Below, one piece after another: positions 41,035 to 59,710 of a stretch of 64,000 bases of DNA; positions within the stretch are counted from its first letter, which is position 1, and each line of letters opens with the position of its first letter. This stretch comes from Chondrilla cf. caribensis (Eukaryota > Porifera > Demospongiae > Chondrillida > Chondrillidae): contig OZ026563.1 in the NCBI GenBank assembly GCA_964020155.1, positions 880,824 to 944,823 of the forward strand. The letters run 5' to 3'. The notes beneath the pieces are model-generated. The model was not told the DNA's origin. It was given only the letters and a program-made list of their open reading frames with translations, and searched no databases. Made by a program: the position numbers and the translations under genes.

Positions 41035-42483
41035 ATGAGCGAGATACCACCGGATAGTGTATTTCAACGCAAAGAAGAAGACCTGGTTATCACTCCTGAA
41101 ATGCATGCAAGCTTTGATAAATATGGGTTCATCATAGTAAAGTGAGCTGTGCATTTGTGCTGCAACTTGTATAATCTCACTACAGTGTTTGTTTAAAGAG
41201 TTTTTCTCATGTAATAGATCTCTTTTGAGCAAGGAAGAAGTTACCAAACTCACTGATACTTTGGAGGGGGACAATGAGATTATTTCACATTCTTATGAAG
41301 TTGATGACGGTCATGGTCGCAATAGCCGCTTGTCACTTTGGAATCACCCGGGTAATGATATTACTGGTATGGTTGGACGTTGTGAGAAGGTTGCAGGGAC
41401 AATGGATCAGGTGTGCATGTTGTGTGTGTGTGTCAATTGTATATTGTGTGCATGTTTGTTTGTGTGTGTGTGCGTGTGTGTGTCAATTGTATATTGTGTG
41501 CATGCTGTTTGTTTGTTTGTTTGTGTGTGTGTGTGTCAATTGTATATTGTGTGCATGTTGTTTGTGTGTGTGTGTATGCATGTTGTGTGTGTGTGTCCAT
41601 GTATACACGTGTAGGTTGTCAGTCATGTCGTAGTATCTACGATTCTACCCAATTTATTTCACAGTTACTTGGTGGTGAGGTGTATCACTATCACACAAAA
41701 CTCATCATGAAAGAAGCTCATACAGGAGGGTCATTTGTTTGGCATCAAGATTATGGGTGAATAGGTTGAGATAGTCACATGAATCTACATGATCCCAAGA
41801 ACTGTTTTAATCTTAATGTATTCCTTTACCATAGATACTGGTATAAAAATGGCTGTCTTTTCCCTGACATGGCAAGTGCCTTCATTGCCATTGATAAGTG
41901 TGATGTAGAAAATGGCTGCCTCAAGGTAAATAAATTGATACCGAAGTGAGCATAGTTATTTTATAAATCCAATGACGTTTTATTTTTCATTGGGAAGATT
42001 TTGGTAGGATCGCACAAAGTTGGTAGAATTGAGCACGTCATTGTTGGAAAGCAAACAGGTGCTGATGTCGAAAGAGTAGAAATGTTGAAGAAGGTGTGCC
42101 CTTTAGTTCATGTTGAGCTTGAAGCCGGTGATGCCCTGTTTTTCCATGCCAATGTGTTACACACCAGTGACCAAAACAGCAGCAATAGGAGACGGTGGGC
42201 TTTTATTATCTCATACAACCGTGCCTCCAACAACCCCGTTCTTCCCCACCACCATCCTTTCTACACTCCGTTGAAAAAGGTAAGGGTGAAATTCGTGGTG
42301 GCTACATGTAATTGTGTGGCTTAAAGCATGGGTGTGAACATAGGCTAACTATTGTTGTGTGCCCACATCCAGGTGCCTAATGATGCAATTCTGAGTTGTC
42401 AGACACTCGATACCACAGGGAAGGCTTTTATGGACCCGAAAACAGACAAGACAGGTTATGCTTCGAAATCAAAGAAGAGCTGA
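41035..42483 (+). CDS. Phytanoyl-CoA dioxygenase family protein
   Basis: Fe(II)/2-oxoglutarate-dependent oxygenase of the PhyH family. Six exons in phase: 41035-41141, 41218-41410, 41665-41756, 41835-41925, 41998-42279, 42373-42483; 291 residues. The iron-binding facial triad can be read as HQD in [14 protein letters not shown] plus the distal His in [13 protein letters not shown]; the 2-oxoglutarate-binding Arg is in [32 protein letters not shown] near the N-terminus is typical of the family. It is more like ectoine-hydroxylase-type members than phytanoyl-CoA hydroxylase itself, so the substrate is unknown. Confidence 0.88.
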
Positions 42484-42730
42484 CTTGATAGCGGTATATA
42501 CAACTAAGTTTTAGTTTTACTAATTCTAGAATTGTACTATTATTTGATACACATTGACTTATTCTTTGTGTCTGGTATTATTTTGAAATGTATAGAAATC
42601 AGATGAATGACCATAATGATTTACAAAATGTCCCGGCCAACTTACTACTTCTGATTTAAAAATTATCAATCGTCCCCTTCACAATACGGACTGAATACAA
42701 GGCATTAGGCACGATACATTAGGGCGTGCT

Positions 42731-42746
42731 ATTGCGCATGCGCAAT
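42731..42746. promoter_or_regulatory. NRF-1-type palindrome in RPS16 promoter
   Basis: Perfect 16 bp palindrome ATTGCGCATGCGCAAT containing the NRF-1 core TGCGCATGCGCA, 37 bp upstream of the start codon. An E-box CACGTG follows at 42761-42766. Confidence 0.75.
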
Positions 42747-42782
42747 AACGATCATTATCCCACGTGTCTTGTTTTGTACAAA

Positions 42783-43741
<959 letters not shown>

Positions 43742-43957
43742 AACTCATCTTTCTGTCACATTTTGAAATTGTCTGTAATAATGTTTGAATGACTGTGATA
43801 TGGTACAAAGAAACGCTGGTATAATACTATAGTATTAGTGCATGTTACACAGCGATAGTGGTACTATGGTGAATGGTGCAGGAACATGGATAGTGTGAAT
43901 GATGCATCAAATCACGGATATTATGAACAGAGTACAGTATTGTACACATGTTGTCCA

Positions 43958-44367
43958 GTACTGTCATGGCCAACATTTTGACCTAGGACAATTTTGAGAT
44001 GCAAAAATTTATCTTGCCTGATCAAAATTTATCCTACATTTAAAATTACATAGGACTAAATTTTACTGCCACATTTTAATTATGAATTTGACCCCACAGC
44101 ACCACGTACACTGCCAAGTATTATACACAACCTTCCAAGGCAAGGAGGTGTTTTGACTACACATATGGTAGGTTTTGATAGTGTGGTACTAAGACCAGGA
44201 TTTGACCCCACAGCACTGGAGGCACTGCTAAGTGACAATCATTGCCCCCATTCACATAGATGGGATAAAATGTTGCTATAAAAAAGGTCAATTTTGCACA
44301 GAAAAATCCTGCCAAAAATTGACGCAGGATAATATATTGATACTGGTCAAAATTTTCATGACAGTAC
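43958..44367. mobile_element. 410 bp foldback element, GTACTGTCATG ends
   Basis: Left end GTACTGTCATGGCCAACATT and right end reverse complement GTACTGTCATGAAAATTTTG share GTACTGTCATG...TTTTGACC. Inside, ATTTGACCCCACAGCAC appears twice. No coding capacity. Lies between the convergent RPS16 and PAXX. Confidence 0.75.
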
Positions 44368-44524
44368 ATTGGGGATAGTGGTGCATATGTAAGACGTGGG
44401 ATGGGTTAAGTAGTACTTATTTGTAAATACATTATGATGTATTATCATATATCACATACGTACGTAGTTAGATATAAAAATAAATGCAATGAGTATATAC
44501 AACCTCAATTCAATGAATTTATTG

Positions 44525-47656
<3,132 letters not shown>

Positions 47657-47891
47657 AGATAGCCGCACATGCATGCATTCACACCATTTCAACTGAAAAG
47701 CATACATACAGCGCATACTTCACCAGAATTGTAACATGTACGTATAGTGTTATATACTCTTATTGAATCAAAATTCATTGTGGGCATACGTACGTATTCT
47801 TGAAATGATGCAAATACATTTGTGAGTTAATATGAATGCATTTGTGTGTGTTTGTTGAGGAGTTATTGGACTCAGTCACTGTGTACTTGTG

Positions 47892-49444
47892 TTATGATAT
47901 GATGGTGAGATAACCAGTGATAGCTTCTTCATTTATGGATTGGCGGCTTTCACTTAAATTTTCATAGCTTTGACTGAATGTTACAGGGATCTCATATTCA
48001 CCAGCTTGTGATGTAGAAATGGAGTCTGTGCGTGGGATGGGAGTGGGAACTTCGTAATCACCCGCTTGGGGGTCCGTGTGAGGTGTGGAAGTGGGGACTT
48101 CGTAGTCATGAGGTGGCTGTATGTATGTCCCCGATACTTCGATGTACACTGCATCGGAGCCTATCGAACTACCATCAATTGTATCTGTACTTGGTGAATC
48201 TCCCCCATTGTCGTTGATCACTACATGTTTCTTCCAGAGATAGTAGAGGACAGCAAGTACAGACACGGTAACTCCTATCATGATGACTATTATCACAAGC
48301 AGAGGCACCAAAATGGCCATCACAGACGACATTGTTTCATCCATTTCTTGTTGGACCTGGTCATTCACTGTGGATGATCCTGGGCCAGTAGTAGTGTTGA
48401 GTTCACCTAAGACAAAATTCAATGTTATTTGCATTCATACGTAAGATCGTATAATGTATTTTGAACACACCTTATGTATGTTCAGTACAGTATTGTATTA
48501 GCTGTGTGAAGGGTATGTATGTCCATGTACACCTACGTATGTACATACATACATACATATGCACATGAATGTGAGTGTGAAATATACTTCATGTACGTAT
48601 ATATAATGTAGTCGCTATACTGTACATGCTCAAACATATACATATATACACACCTGGTCTTGAATTGCCATTTATACCTATGGTGATTTCCCTGTAGTCC
48701 TTTACTTGGCTGTCCACCAGTATGATGCAGGTATAGACACCCGGTCCTTGCAACCGTATCAGCCTCATGGTGGGGTGACACATCTCCCGTGATCCGAGCC
48801 TGACATGCTCTGTGATCCTCGTCCCATTGAGCCTCAACTGCATGGCCTCCAAGGCCTCTCCCTGACCCAACACACTCCCTGTACATCCTTTCTGCCACTT
48901 GAACAGACACTGTAAACCCTTCCCATTGGGTAGAGGTTCAAGCCGCTCGATGGCAAGGTCACTCAAGTCCAGATGTGAACTGCCCTCTGTGTATGGTGAA
49001 CATGTACTGCATGTGAATATAGCATAGGGTCCACTGTACATTGTGATGATGGCTTATAGTATGAAATATAATATGGTCGTGAGTGTACAGTCCACTGTGC
49101 AGTGTGAGAGATAACATACTGTATATGAATATCAGTGTATAGTCCACAATACTAAATAACCTTTCTATTCTTTCTATATAATAACATATGGGTACTATAC
49201 AATGCACTATACACGTATGTAGAAACTCTGTCCATATTTCTTTTAGTCCCTGTGGGATTGCCAGGGACAATACCACTGTGGTATAACAAATTCCTGCTCT
49301 AATGAATATCCATATAATATTATAAGTCCTAAAGCATCACCCCTGTGTGTGAGTTACACCTTCATATCTTCACTCACGTGTATCAGCTGTACCTACTTGT
49401 TGAGAAAGGACACACACTCCTATGATAAAAGCGACTGAGACCAT
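47892..49444 (-). CDS. Ig-like single-pass membrane receptor with cytoplasmic tyrosine motifs
   Basis: Three exons in phase: 49444-49378, 48986-48654, 48406-47892; 304 residues. Exon 1 is a signal peptide (MVSVAFIIGVCVLSQQVGTA). Exon 2 encodes one Ig-like domain, with the expected first Cys in GLQCLFKWQKG and second Cys in GPGVYTCIILV, and N-glycosylation sequons. Exon 3 has a Thr/Ser stalk, a membrane segment (SVMAILVPLLVIIVIMIGVT...), a KK stop-transfer and a ~110-residue tail. The tail has three spaced YE(V/I)P motifs (HDYEVPTS, GDYEVPTP, GEYEIPVT), a YENL and a YIEV, all of the type bound by SH2 domains when phosphorylated. I do not recognise an orthologue; recognition or signalling is inference. 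It lies downstream of POLK on the same strand. Confidence 0.8.
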
Positions 49445-49962
49445 CTTCCAGGGATTGTGAATTCAACAATCTTGCTCACTAGCTACCCCACAGGACTCAC
49501 TTCTGTAAATGATGGATTTCTAAGGGTACACTTGGTGTATAGCAGAGGGCGTGTACTGTATTTAGTCTGTATGTCCATGTATTGTACATAGTGACTCCTA
49601 ATGTCACCACAACAGCTGCACTTGTATGGAGTGCACAATAGGGTCACATTCATGCCAAGTAAACTCGTACACTAAATGTTACACAACTTGCATCCATATA
49701 TGGCTACACCAGAGCCTACAGTGTGTACATTTTCAAGGATCTAATATGGTAGGCAGCCTACACACACCCAAACACACACTGCACTTGAGTGAGATCTCCT
49801 GTATTTAGCAAATTGCCTGCTTACACATCCTGTAGTCACAACACACTTGTTTTGATATACAGTAATGTGTCAATGGAATTCCAGATGAAAATAAATGGGA
49901 ATAGGAATGGGAGGGAGGATACAATCAAATTTTACAATGTATAAAGATCTTTCAAAAAATCA

Positions 49963-53337
<3,375 letters not shown>

Positions 53338-53546
53338 TTTGCTCACTGTACAAGGGAAAGTCCCTACATTCACAAAGGACAAAGCCGTTGATTTAGAAGT
53401 GTTTTTAATAGCTGAACAGCAAGGTGAGTCCACATTTGGTGTCAGTGTACAGCTCAAGATTGGTGTATCAATCCCATAAGATTTCTATGGATACATTTCC
53501 ACCCTTTCTTCATTGCTCTTTCTTCGTTGATTAGTTAGTCAAGACG
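53338..53546. promoter_or_regulatory. Bidirectional promoter POLK/COLGALT
   Basis: 209 bp between divergent ATGs. No specific motif identified. Confidence 0.5.
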
Positions 53547-53851
53547 ATGCTGGCGCACCTAGGTCTGGTGCTATTCAATCTCCTACTCTTACCATCTATT
53601 GCCGAGATTGATATCTTAGCCCCTCCAAAGCCTGATAAACCTTCTCATACTCCTCCATCTCAGCTGGACAAGGAAGGTTGTTTCGAGGACAATATAGACT
53701 GGAGTAGCGCTAGCGGTGATCTCAAGGACCAGCCAACCGTGTTTCTGGCTATCATTGCTCGGAACGTTGAGCACATGCTCCACAACTACCTGGGGTATAT
53801 CGACAACCTCGATTACCCAAAGGAAAGAATGACAGTATGGTAAGAACTTCC

Positions 53852-53904
<53 letters not shown>

Positions 53905-54318
53905 TTGATTTTGTGTTTCTGTGTGTCTGTGTGTTGATTGCATGTGTGAGAGATAGTTTAAATAAATTGACAATTACTTTTGAATGTCTTTAGCCCCTGT
54001 GTACCATGCTAAACAAGAGAAATTATTACAACTCAACAGTATTATGTACATGTGCACACAAGGTAGTCATTTTGGTTTCTAGTGTTAAAATGGGGAACGA
54101 TACCTTATATGGTGTGTATGTGTACCTTTTCATGGTATGCTCCTGTTTGTGTTTTAGTGGCTACACTAAACAGGCTTCTGGTCGTAAACATATGCATATG
54201 CGTGTAGTAAATGGAATTTGGTGTGCTTCAGTGAACACGAGTTGAATATTGCTCAGTTCAATTAAGAGTTCAGAGTTTGATTCAATTTTAATAGTGTACA
54301 TAATACTGTGTATGTATG

Positions 54319-54413
<95 letters not shown>

Positions 54414-54444
54414 TGCGTGCATGTGTGTGTGCGTGTGTGTGTGT

Positions 54445-54487
<43 letters not shown>

Positions 54488-54912
54488 TGTGCATGCGTGT
54501 GTGTGCATGTGCATGTGTGTGTGCAAGTTTGTGTTTATATATACCCATGTTTGTATACACTGATGTGATTGTATTCAAGCACCCATACTGGATGTCTTGA
54601 TGGTCCTACCCTCTCCTCAGGATTGCAACGGATAATAACGTAGACAACACAACAGACATGTTGAAGGAGTGGGCGTCCAATGTTCGGAGCAGCTATAACA
54701 ATGTCCTCATAGAAGAAAATGTTGATCCAAACTATGTACCCAATGGTGTCCTGTATGGTTGGGATGACGATAGACTGTTGCACATTTCAGTACTGAGACA
54801 GAGGGCTCTGACTGTAGCCAGAGAAAACTCGGATGATTATATATTTGTGAGTGTGTGTGTGTGAGTATGTGCTATTAGTGTCTTGTGTATGTGTGTTGTT
54901 TGTATGTATGCG

Positions 54913-54987
<75 letters not shown>

Positions 54988-55602
54988 GGGTATATGTACA
55001 TGCAGTGTTACATGTGTGTGTTTGTGTTGTATAACTGCACAAGTGCAGCTCTCTAGCACTTCACAAACATGTACGTACACACACTAAGCTATATTGCTCC
55101 TTCTTATGTGAAGTTTGTAGATGTCGATAACTTCTTAGTCAACAATCAAACACTCAACATTCTTATTCAGAAGAAAAAGTAAGTATATTCATTATTAGTA
55201 CTTAATTAATATAATATTAGCAATTGAATCAATCAATCAATCAATGCTTAATCAGACATGAGAAATCCCCAGCACCAGGGTCGTCCGTTAGAATAGAAGT
55301 ACAATATAACGAAAATAATAGAATTATTACTCGATATATTTGTGTGCATGTAAACTTGCTTATAATGACCTCAATGTCTTATTTACACATATTATTATAA
55401 TATTTCCATGTTCCTGGTTGCTATGTGATGTGACATGACATGATCTGTTCCTGTAGGCCCATCATAGCCCCCATGCTCTCCATAGATGTTAAGGACGGAT
55501 CTTATTCAAACTTTTGGTGTGGAACAGGAGACCATGTGCGTATGTTGTGTTACATTTGTACATGTTATTGTTGTGTTCGTGATTCTAAAATGTCATATTC
55601 CA

Positions 55603-55651
<49 letters not shown>

Positions 55652-55968
55652 CACAGGGATATTACAAGAGAACATCGCTGTATATACCAACCAAGCGTTG
55701 GGAGAGGAATGGTACATTCATGGTGCCAATGGTCCACTCAACAATGCTTGTCAACCTACAACTGAAGGGGTCAAAGAACCTCAACTATCTACCTTCACCC
55801 AAAGGATACACTGGAGCCATAGATGACATCATTCTGTTTGCACATTCAGCAAAGCAAGCAGGTTTGCTGTACACAATTGTGTACATAGCGTGTGTGCAGA
55901 TGGTGTGTTTGCAGGTGTGCGTGTGTGCATGTGTGTGTGTATATGAATGGTATGTGTGTATATGTGTG

Positions 55969-56028
<60 letters not shown>

Positions 56029-56478
56029 TGTGTCTGTGTGTGTGTGGTGTAGATCATATGTGTCAATGCATCCAGTTTCTGTATCTGTCACAGAATAGGT
56101 ATCTACACAGTCATACTTTACACAAACAGCATTCATATGATATACAATGAAAATTTACTCTATGTGTGAATGTCATGTGATAGGTAGGATATCTACAATT
56201 ACATACAAGAGGGACAACCAGGGGTCTGCTATCAAGTTACAACATCACTTTCATGTTGTGTACAGTGATCCAGCCCGTGTGTTACAACATTACAGTATAT
56301 GTGGATCAATGTAATAAACATTCCATATAGCCTGCGTATTTTGCACATTGCTTCTCATGTTCAGGGCTCTACATGTATGTTACTAACGAGGATGTGTTCG
56401 GTTACCTCATGAATCCTGAGGAATACTCAACCAGAGAAGAAGCACAGCAAGCCTTTATAAACTTCAAGCTAGCATCAA

Positions 56479-56547
<69 letters not shown>

Positions 56548-56802
56548 ATGTGTTCTGTGGGAGATGTTTTGTGTTGAAACTGTAAATTGTTCTATTTTTC
56601 TGTGTTTCTCTCCACCCTTGCAGTGTCTCATCCTCCCATCCCAACTAGTGAACATTTGAGTCCTATAGTTTTACCTCCTCTGACAAATTTGGGATTAGAT
56701 GCTGTATGAATCTGTGTGATTGTTTGCATGTGTATAATTGTGTGCACCTTACTGTGTGTGTATGTAATGTATGTGTGTGTGCATGTTTGTGTTGTGTGTG
56801 TG

Positions 56803-56849
<47 letters not shown>

Positions 56850-59114
56850 GTGTGTGTGTGCACCCATGCTGTGTATAAGTGGATTACTTATAACTTTCCA
56901 TGACAGTCTTGATGTAACATTGCTCTGTTCTCAGATATTCACGATCAACTTGTGGCGTAGACCTGATAGGCGGAATCGCATGTTTCAAGCTTTGCACGAA
57001 CTACGACTGGACTACACCTACTTTCCAGCCATCGATCGTCTGTGAGTTCCTTGTCGTCCTCAATTGTATCCCGTCTCATTGCTTACAGTCTGTCTGTTGT
57101 GGATCTCTTCAGTACATTGAACGACAGTTACTTGGAGAGCATTGGTGTGAAGATGTTACCAGGCTGGTCTGACCCCTGGGGAGAAAGGTCAGTGGATGAA
57201 CCTACTTATGGGATGGGAGATGGTGTTGAATAACGTATGGGGTAGTATAATCCATGGGGGTTGATGTAGAGTAACTCCTAGGGGGTGGAGGGTGATATTG
57301 AGTAACTCCTAGGGGGGAGGGTTGAATAACCCATGGAGGGTGATGTTGAGTAACTCCTAGGGGGTAGTGTTGAATAACCCATGGAGGGTGATGTTGAGTA
57401 ACTCCTAGGGGGTAGTGTTGAATAACCCATGGAGGGTGATGTTGAGTAACTCCTAGGGGGTAGTGTTGAATAACCTATGGAGGGTGATGTTGGGATGGTG
57501 AATTCATGTAGTCTGAAGGACTGGTGTAGGTGGCCTGACAACTGTTCAGGAATGTACATTGACACTTGTGCCCTTTAACCTTTAGACCAATTACTCATGG
57601 TGAAATTGGTTGTTTTCTGAGTCATTACTTTATCTGGCAGAAGGTGAGTGTGATGGCACACATGAGCAATGATGCATTAGACATACAAAGCATTTCTTTG
57701 TAAAGACATTTCCTCCTTATGTTATGTAGGAAAATTATATCACGGGCTTCTGGAGGTAATAAAATAGCCAAACCTACAATACTTCTGTCTCCTGTATTCC
57801 TATGAGCTATGGTTGCAACTTAAGGGTCTCTCCACATTAAGGGCTGAAGTTTTTCAGGGATTTGTTCCTCACATACGTAGCTGACTCCTATCATGTTTTG
57901 TTTTTTGAGTCATGTGAAGATCATGTGATGTCAGCCGTCAATTCAAATTAGTGAGTATGCTCTATATATGCGCAGATGATTGAAAACAATTGGAACACTA
58001 TTCTAATCTTAGAGGATGACATTGATTTCCAGCCATATTTCAATGAAAGAGTGGTGGAAATTCTTGAAACAATGGAGGAGCGTGGCAAGCATTGGGACTT
58101 AATGTATGTGTGCTGCCGTTGTTTCTTGTTTAGCTGTCACTGTAGTCCAATCAAGGACAGCAATTGTGTGTTGAGTTGTCAAGTTGTTTGTGATCATAGT
58201 CTGATCTGCGATGCTATACAATCCACACAATGCAATCTTTCCTTTGTTGAGCACAACCTGTATCTTGTTGTGTTATTTCTCTAGCTATGCTGGAAGGAAG
58301 CGACTTCATCCGGAAGACGAGCGCGAAGTTGAAGACATGCCCTTCCTCGCCCACCCGGAGTACTCCTACTGGACTCTCGGTTACCTCCTGTCTCGAACAG
58401 GAGCAGAGAAGCTCCTAGCTCCTGAGCCTCTTGGAAAGATACTCCCTGTGGATGAATACCTACCGATTATGTACAACAAACACCCAAGGTTAGTTATGCT
58501 GACTAGTGTCACTGTAATAGCATGTTGGGGGTACTCGCACACCTACTGAATCAGTGATATATTAATGTTGTGTATAGTAGGGCTGTTGTCAGGAACACCA
58601 AATTGGGAACTATGCATGCTTTGGGAGTGTGGTGTCATGAATGTTGTTCTACGTGTGTATAGATATAGTCCTTTTGTCAGACAGCTTCAGAGTAGGTTTG
58701 TGGATTTATACGTACATCTTTCGCTTCAATGTAGATGTACCCATTATGTATTGTGTATGTAGTCATAACATATTCATTGAAGTGTGAACGTGGTTGTGGC
58801 ATCTTTCTACACTGCTTGTTAGGGATTATGTGTAGCTTTTCTCCTTCACATTTTGCTTGGTTTGTTCTTTTGTCATGATAATTCTCAGGGAAGACTGGGC
58901 CAAGCACTTTCCAAATGCAAACCTGATTGCGTATTCAGCTAATCCTCTCCTGATATTCCCCACCCACTACGTTGGGGACAAGGGCCATTTCAGCGACACG
59001 GAGCCCTCCATGGGGTGGGTGCAGTGGAAGAGGAAACAGTACGAGTTGCAGGAACAGCAGGAGAAAACAAGAAAGGCCGCTGTGGACCAAGTCACTGATC
59101 ACGAAGAGCTCTGA
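53547..59114 (+). CDS. COLGALT1: Procollagen galactosyltransferase (GT25 family)
   Basis: Transfers galactose to hydroxylysine of collagen in the ER. Thirteen exons, all phase-checked: 53547-53839, 54621-54846, 55114-55178, 55457-55535, 55657-55861, 56365-56481, 56624-56703, 56935-57041, 57113-57187, 57586-57643, 57976-58103, 58285-58488, 58889-59114; 620 residues (human 622). A signal peptide (MLAHLGLVLFNLLLLPSIAE) opens the protein. The first glycosyltransferase half contains TVFLAIIARNVEHML and FVDVDNFLVNN (DxD). The second half contains IFTINLWRRPDRRNRM, GEIGCFLSHYFIW, LILEDDIDF, SYWTLGYLLS and LPVDEYLP. It ends in HEEL, a KDEL-like retrieval signal. COLGALT1 versus COLGALT2 cannot be decided; it is probably pre-duplication. 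Confidence 0.94.
53858..53902. repeat. (TG)n microsatellite, COLGALT intron 1
   Basis: (TG)n about 19 bp after the 5' splice site. Confidence 0.9.
54325..54520. repeat. (TA)n-(TG)n compound microsatellite, COLGALT intron 1
   Basis: About 27 bp of TA followed by about 165 bp of TG with CTG and CATG interruptions. Confidence 0.92.
54913..54982. repeat. (TG)n microsatellite, COLGALT intron 2
   Basis: The intron itself opens GTGAGTGTGTGTGTGAG and holds a second 70 bp (TG)n block here. Confidence 0.9.
55603..55647. repeat. (CA)n microsatellite before a COLGALT acceptor
   Basis: (CA)n in the sense strand ending 9 bp before the acceptor of exon 55657; a minority orientation in this window. Confidence 0.9.
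55969..56046. repeat. (TG)n microsatellite, COLGALT intron 5
   Basis: About 75 bp of TG with TGG and CTG interruptions. Confidence 0.9.
56482..56545. repeat. (TG)n microsatellite at a COLGALT 5' splice site
   Basis: The intron starts directly with GTGTGTGTG after exon 56365-56481. Confidence 0.92.
57225..57495. repeat. 48 bp minisatellite, COLGALT intron 9
   Basis: Units containing GTAGTGTTGAATAACCCATG at exactly 48 bp spacing (57364, 57412, 57460), with older copies before them; about five in total. Because 48 is a multiple of three, a spurious repetitive open frame runs on the minus strand. Confidence 0.9.
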
Positions 59115-59710
59115 ATTCACCGACTGACCTTCCTAAAATGTACATGAATAAACTAATGGTTCTATAAAATAGATGAAATTATGTTGCGGCATATTTGATC
59201 TCTATTAAAATTATAATATTTTGAGTAATTTCACTTTCCTTATTCAATTAATTCAAAAGGACTCCCAAACCACGATTTATCACTCACATTACACAAGGAA
59301 GACCAATGTATGATATACAGTGCCTACGTAAGTATACAATATTGTGTTAATCAAGTACATTCAAACATTACACATGCAAGTTAAAATCCTTAGTCAAAGC
59401 AGAACACATATACATATATACTTGCATGTACTGTACATTGACAAGTCCAGAACACACTCGTACAAGTGGTGACAAATATAAATAATGCAATATCATGTTA
59501 TAATCATGCATGACAAAAGACATACCAATGGTTTTACCACACAGTGGCTGGATCAGTTGCTGCATGGACAGCACAAGACAATGGAGTGGTAATAATGAAG
59601 CAATGATTCGGTACACAAAACATGCACATGTACAGTACGTACGTATACGTATAAATGCTCAGAGTGATGAACACACAAGGTTCATACAAAGTGAAACAAT
59701 CTCTTTAGAG
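59115..59710. other. Convergent intergenic region, no gene seen
   Basis: 3' flanks of COLGALT and TPC2-like; AATAAA at about 59146 could serve COLGALT. Nothing else recognised. Confidence 0.6.

Noticed and set aside
57278..57565. Minus-strand open frame with a 16-residue repeat
   Set aside because: Produced by the 48 bp minisatellite in a COLGALT intron.
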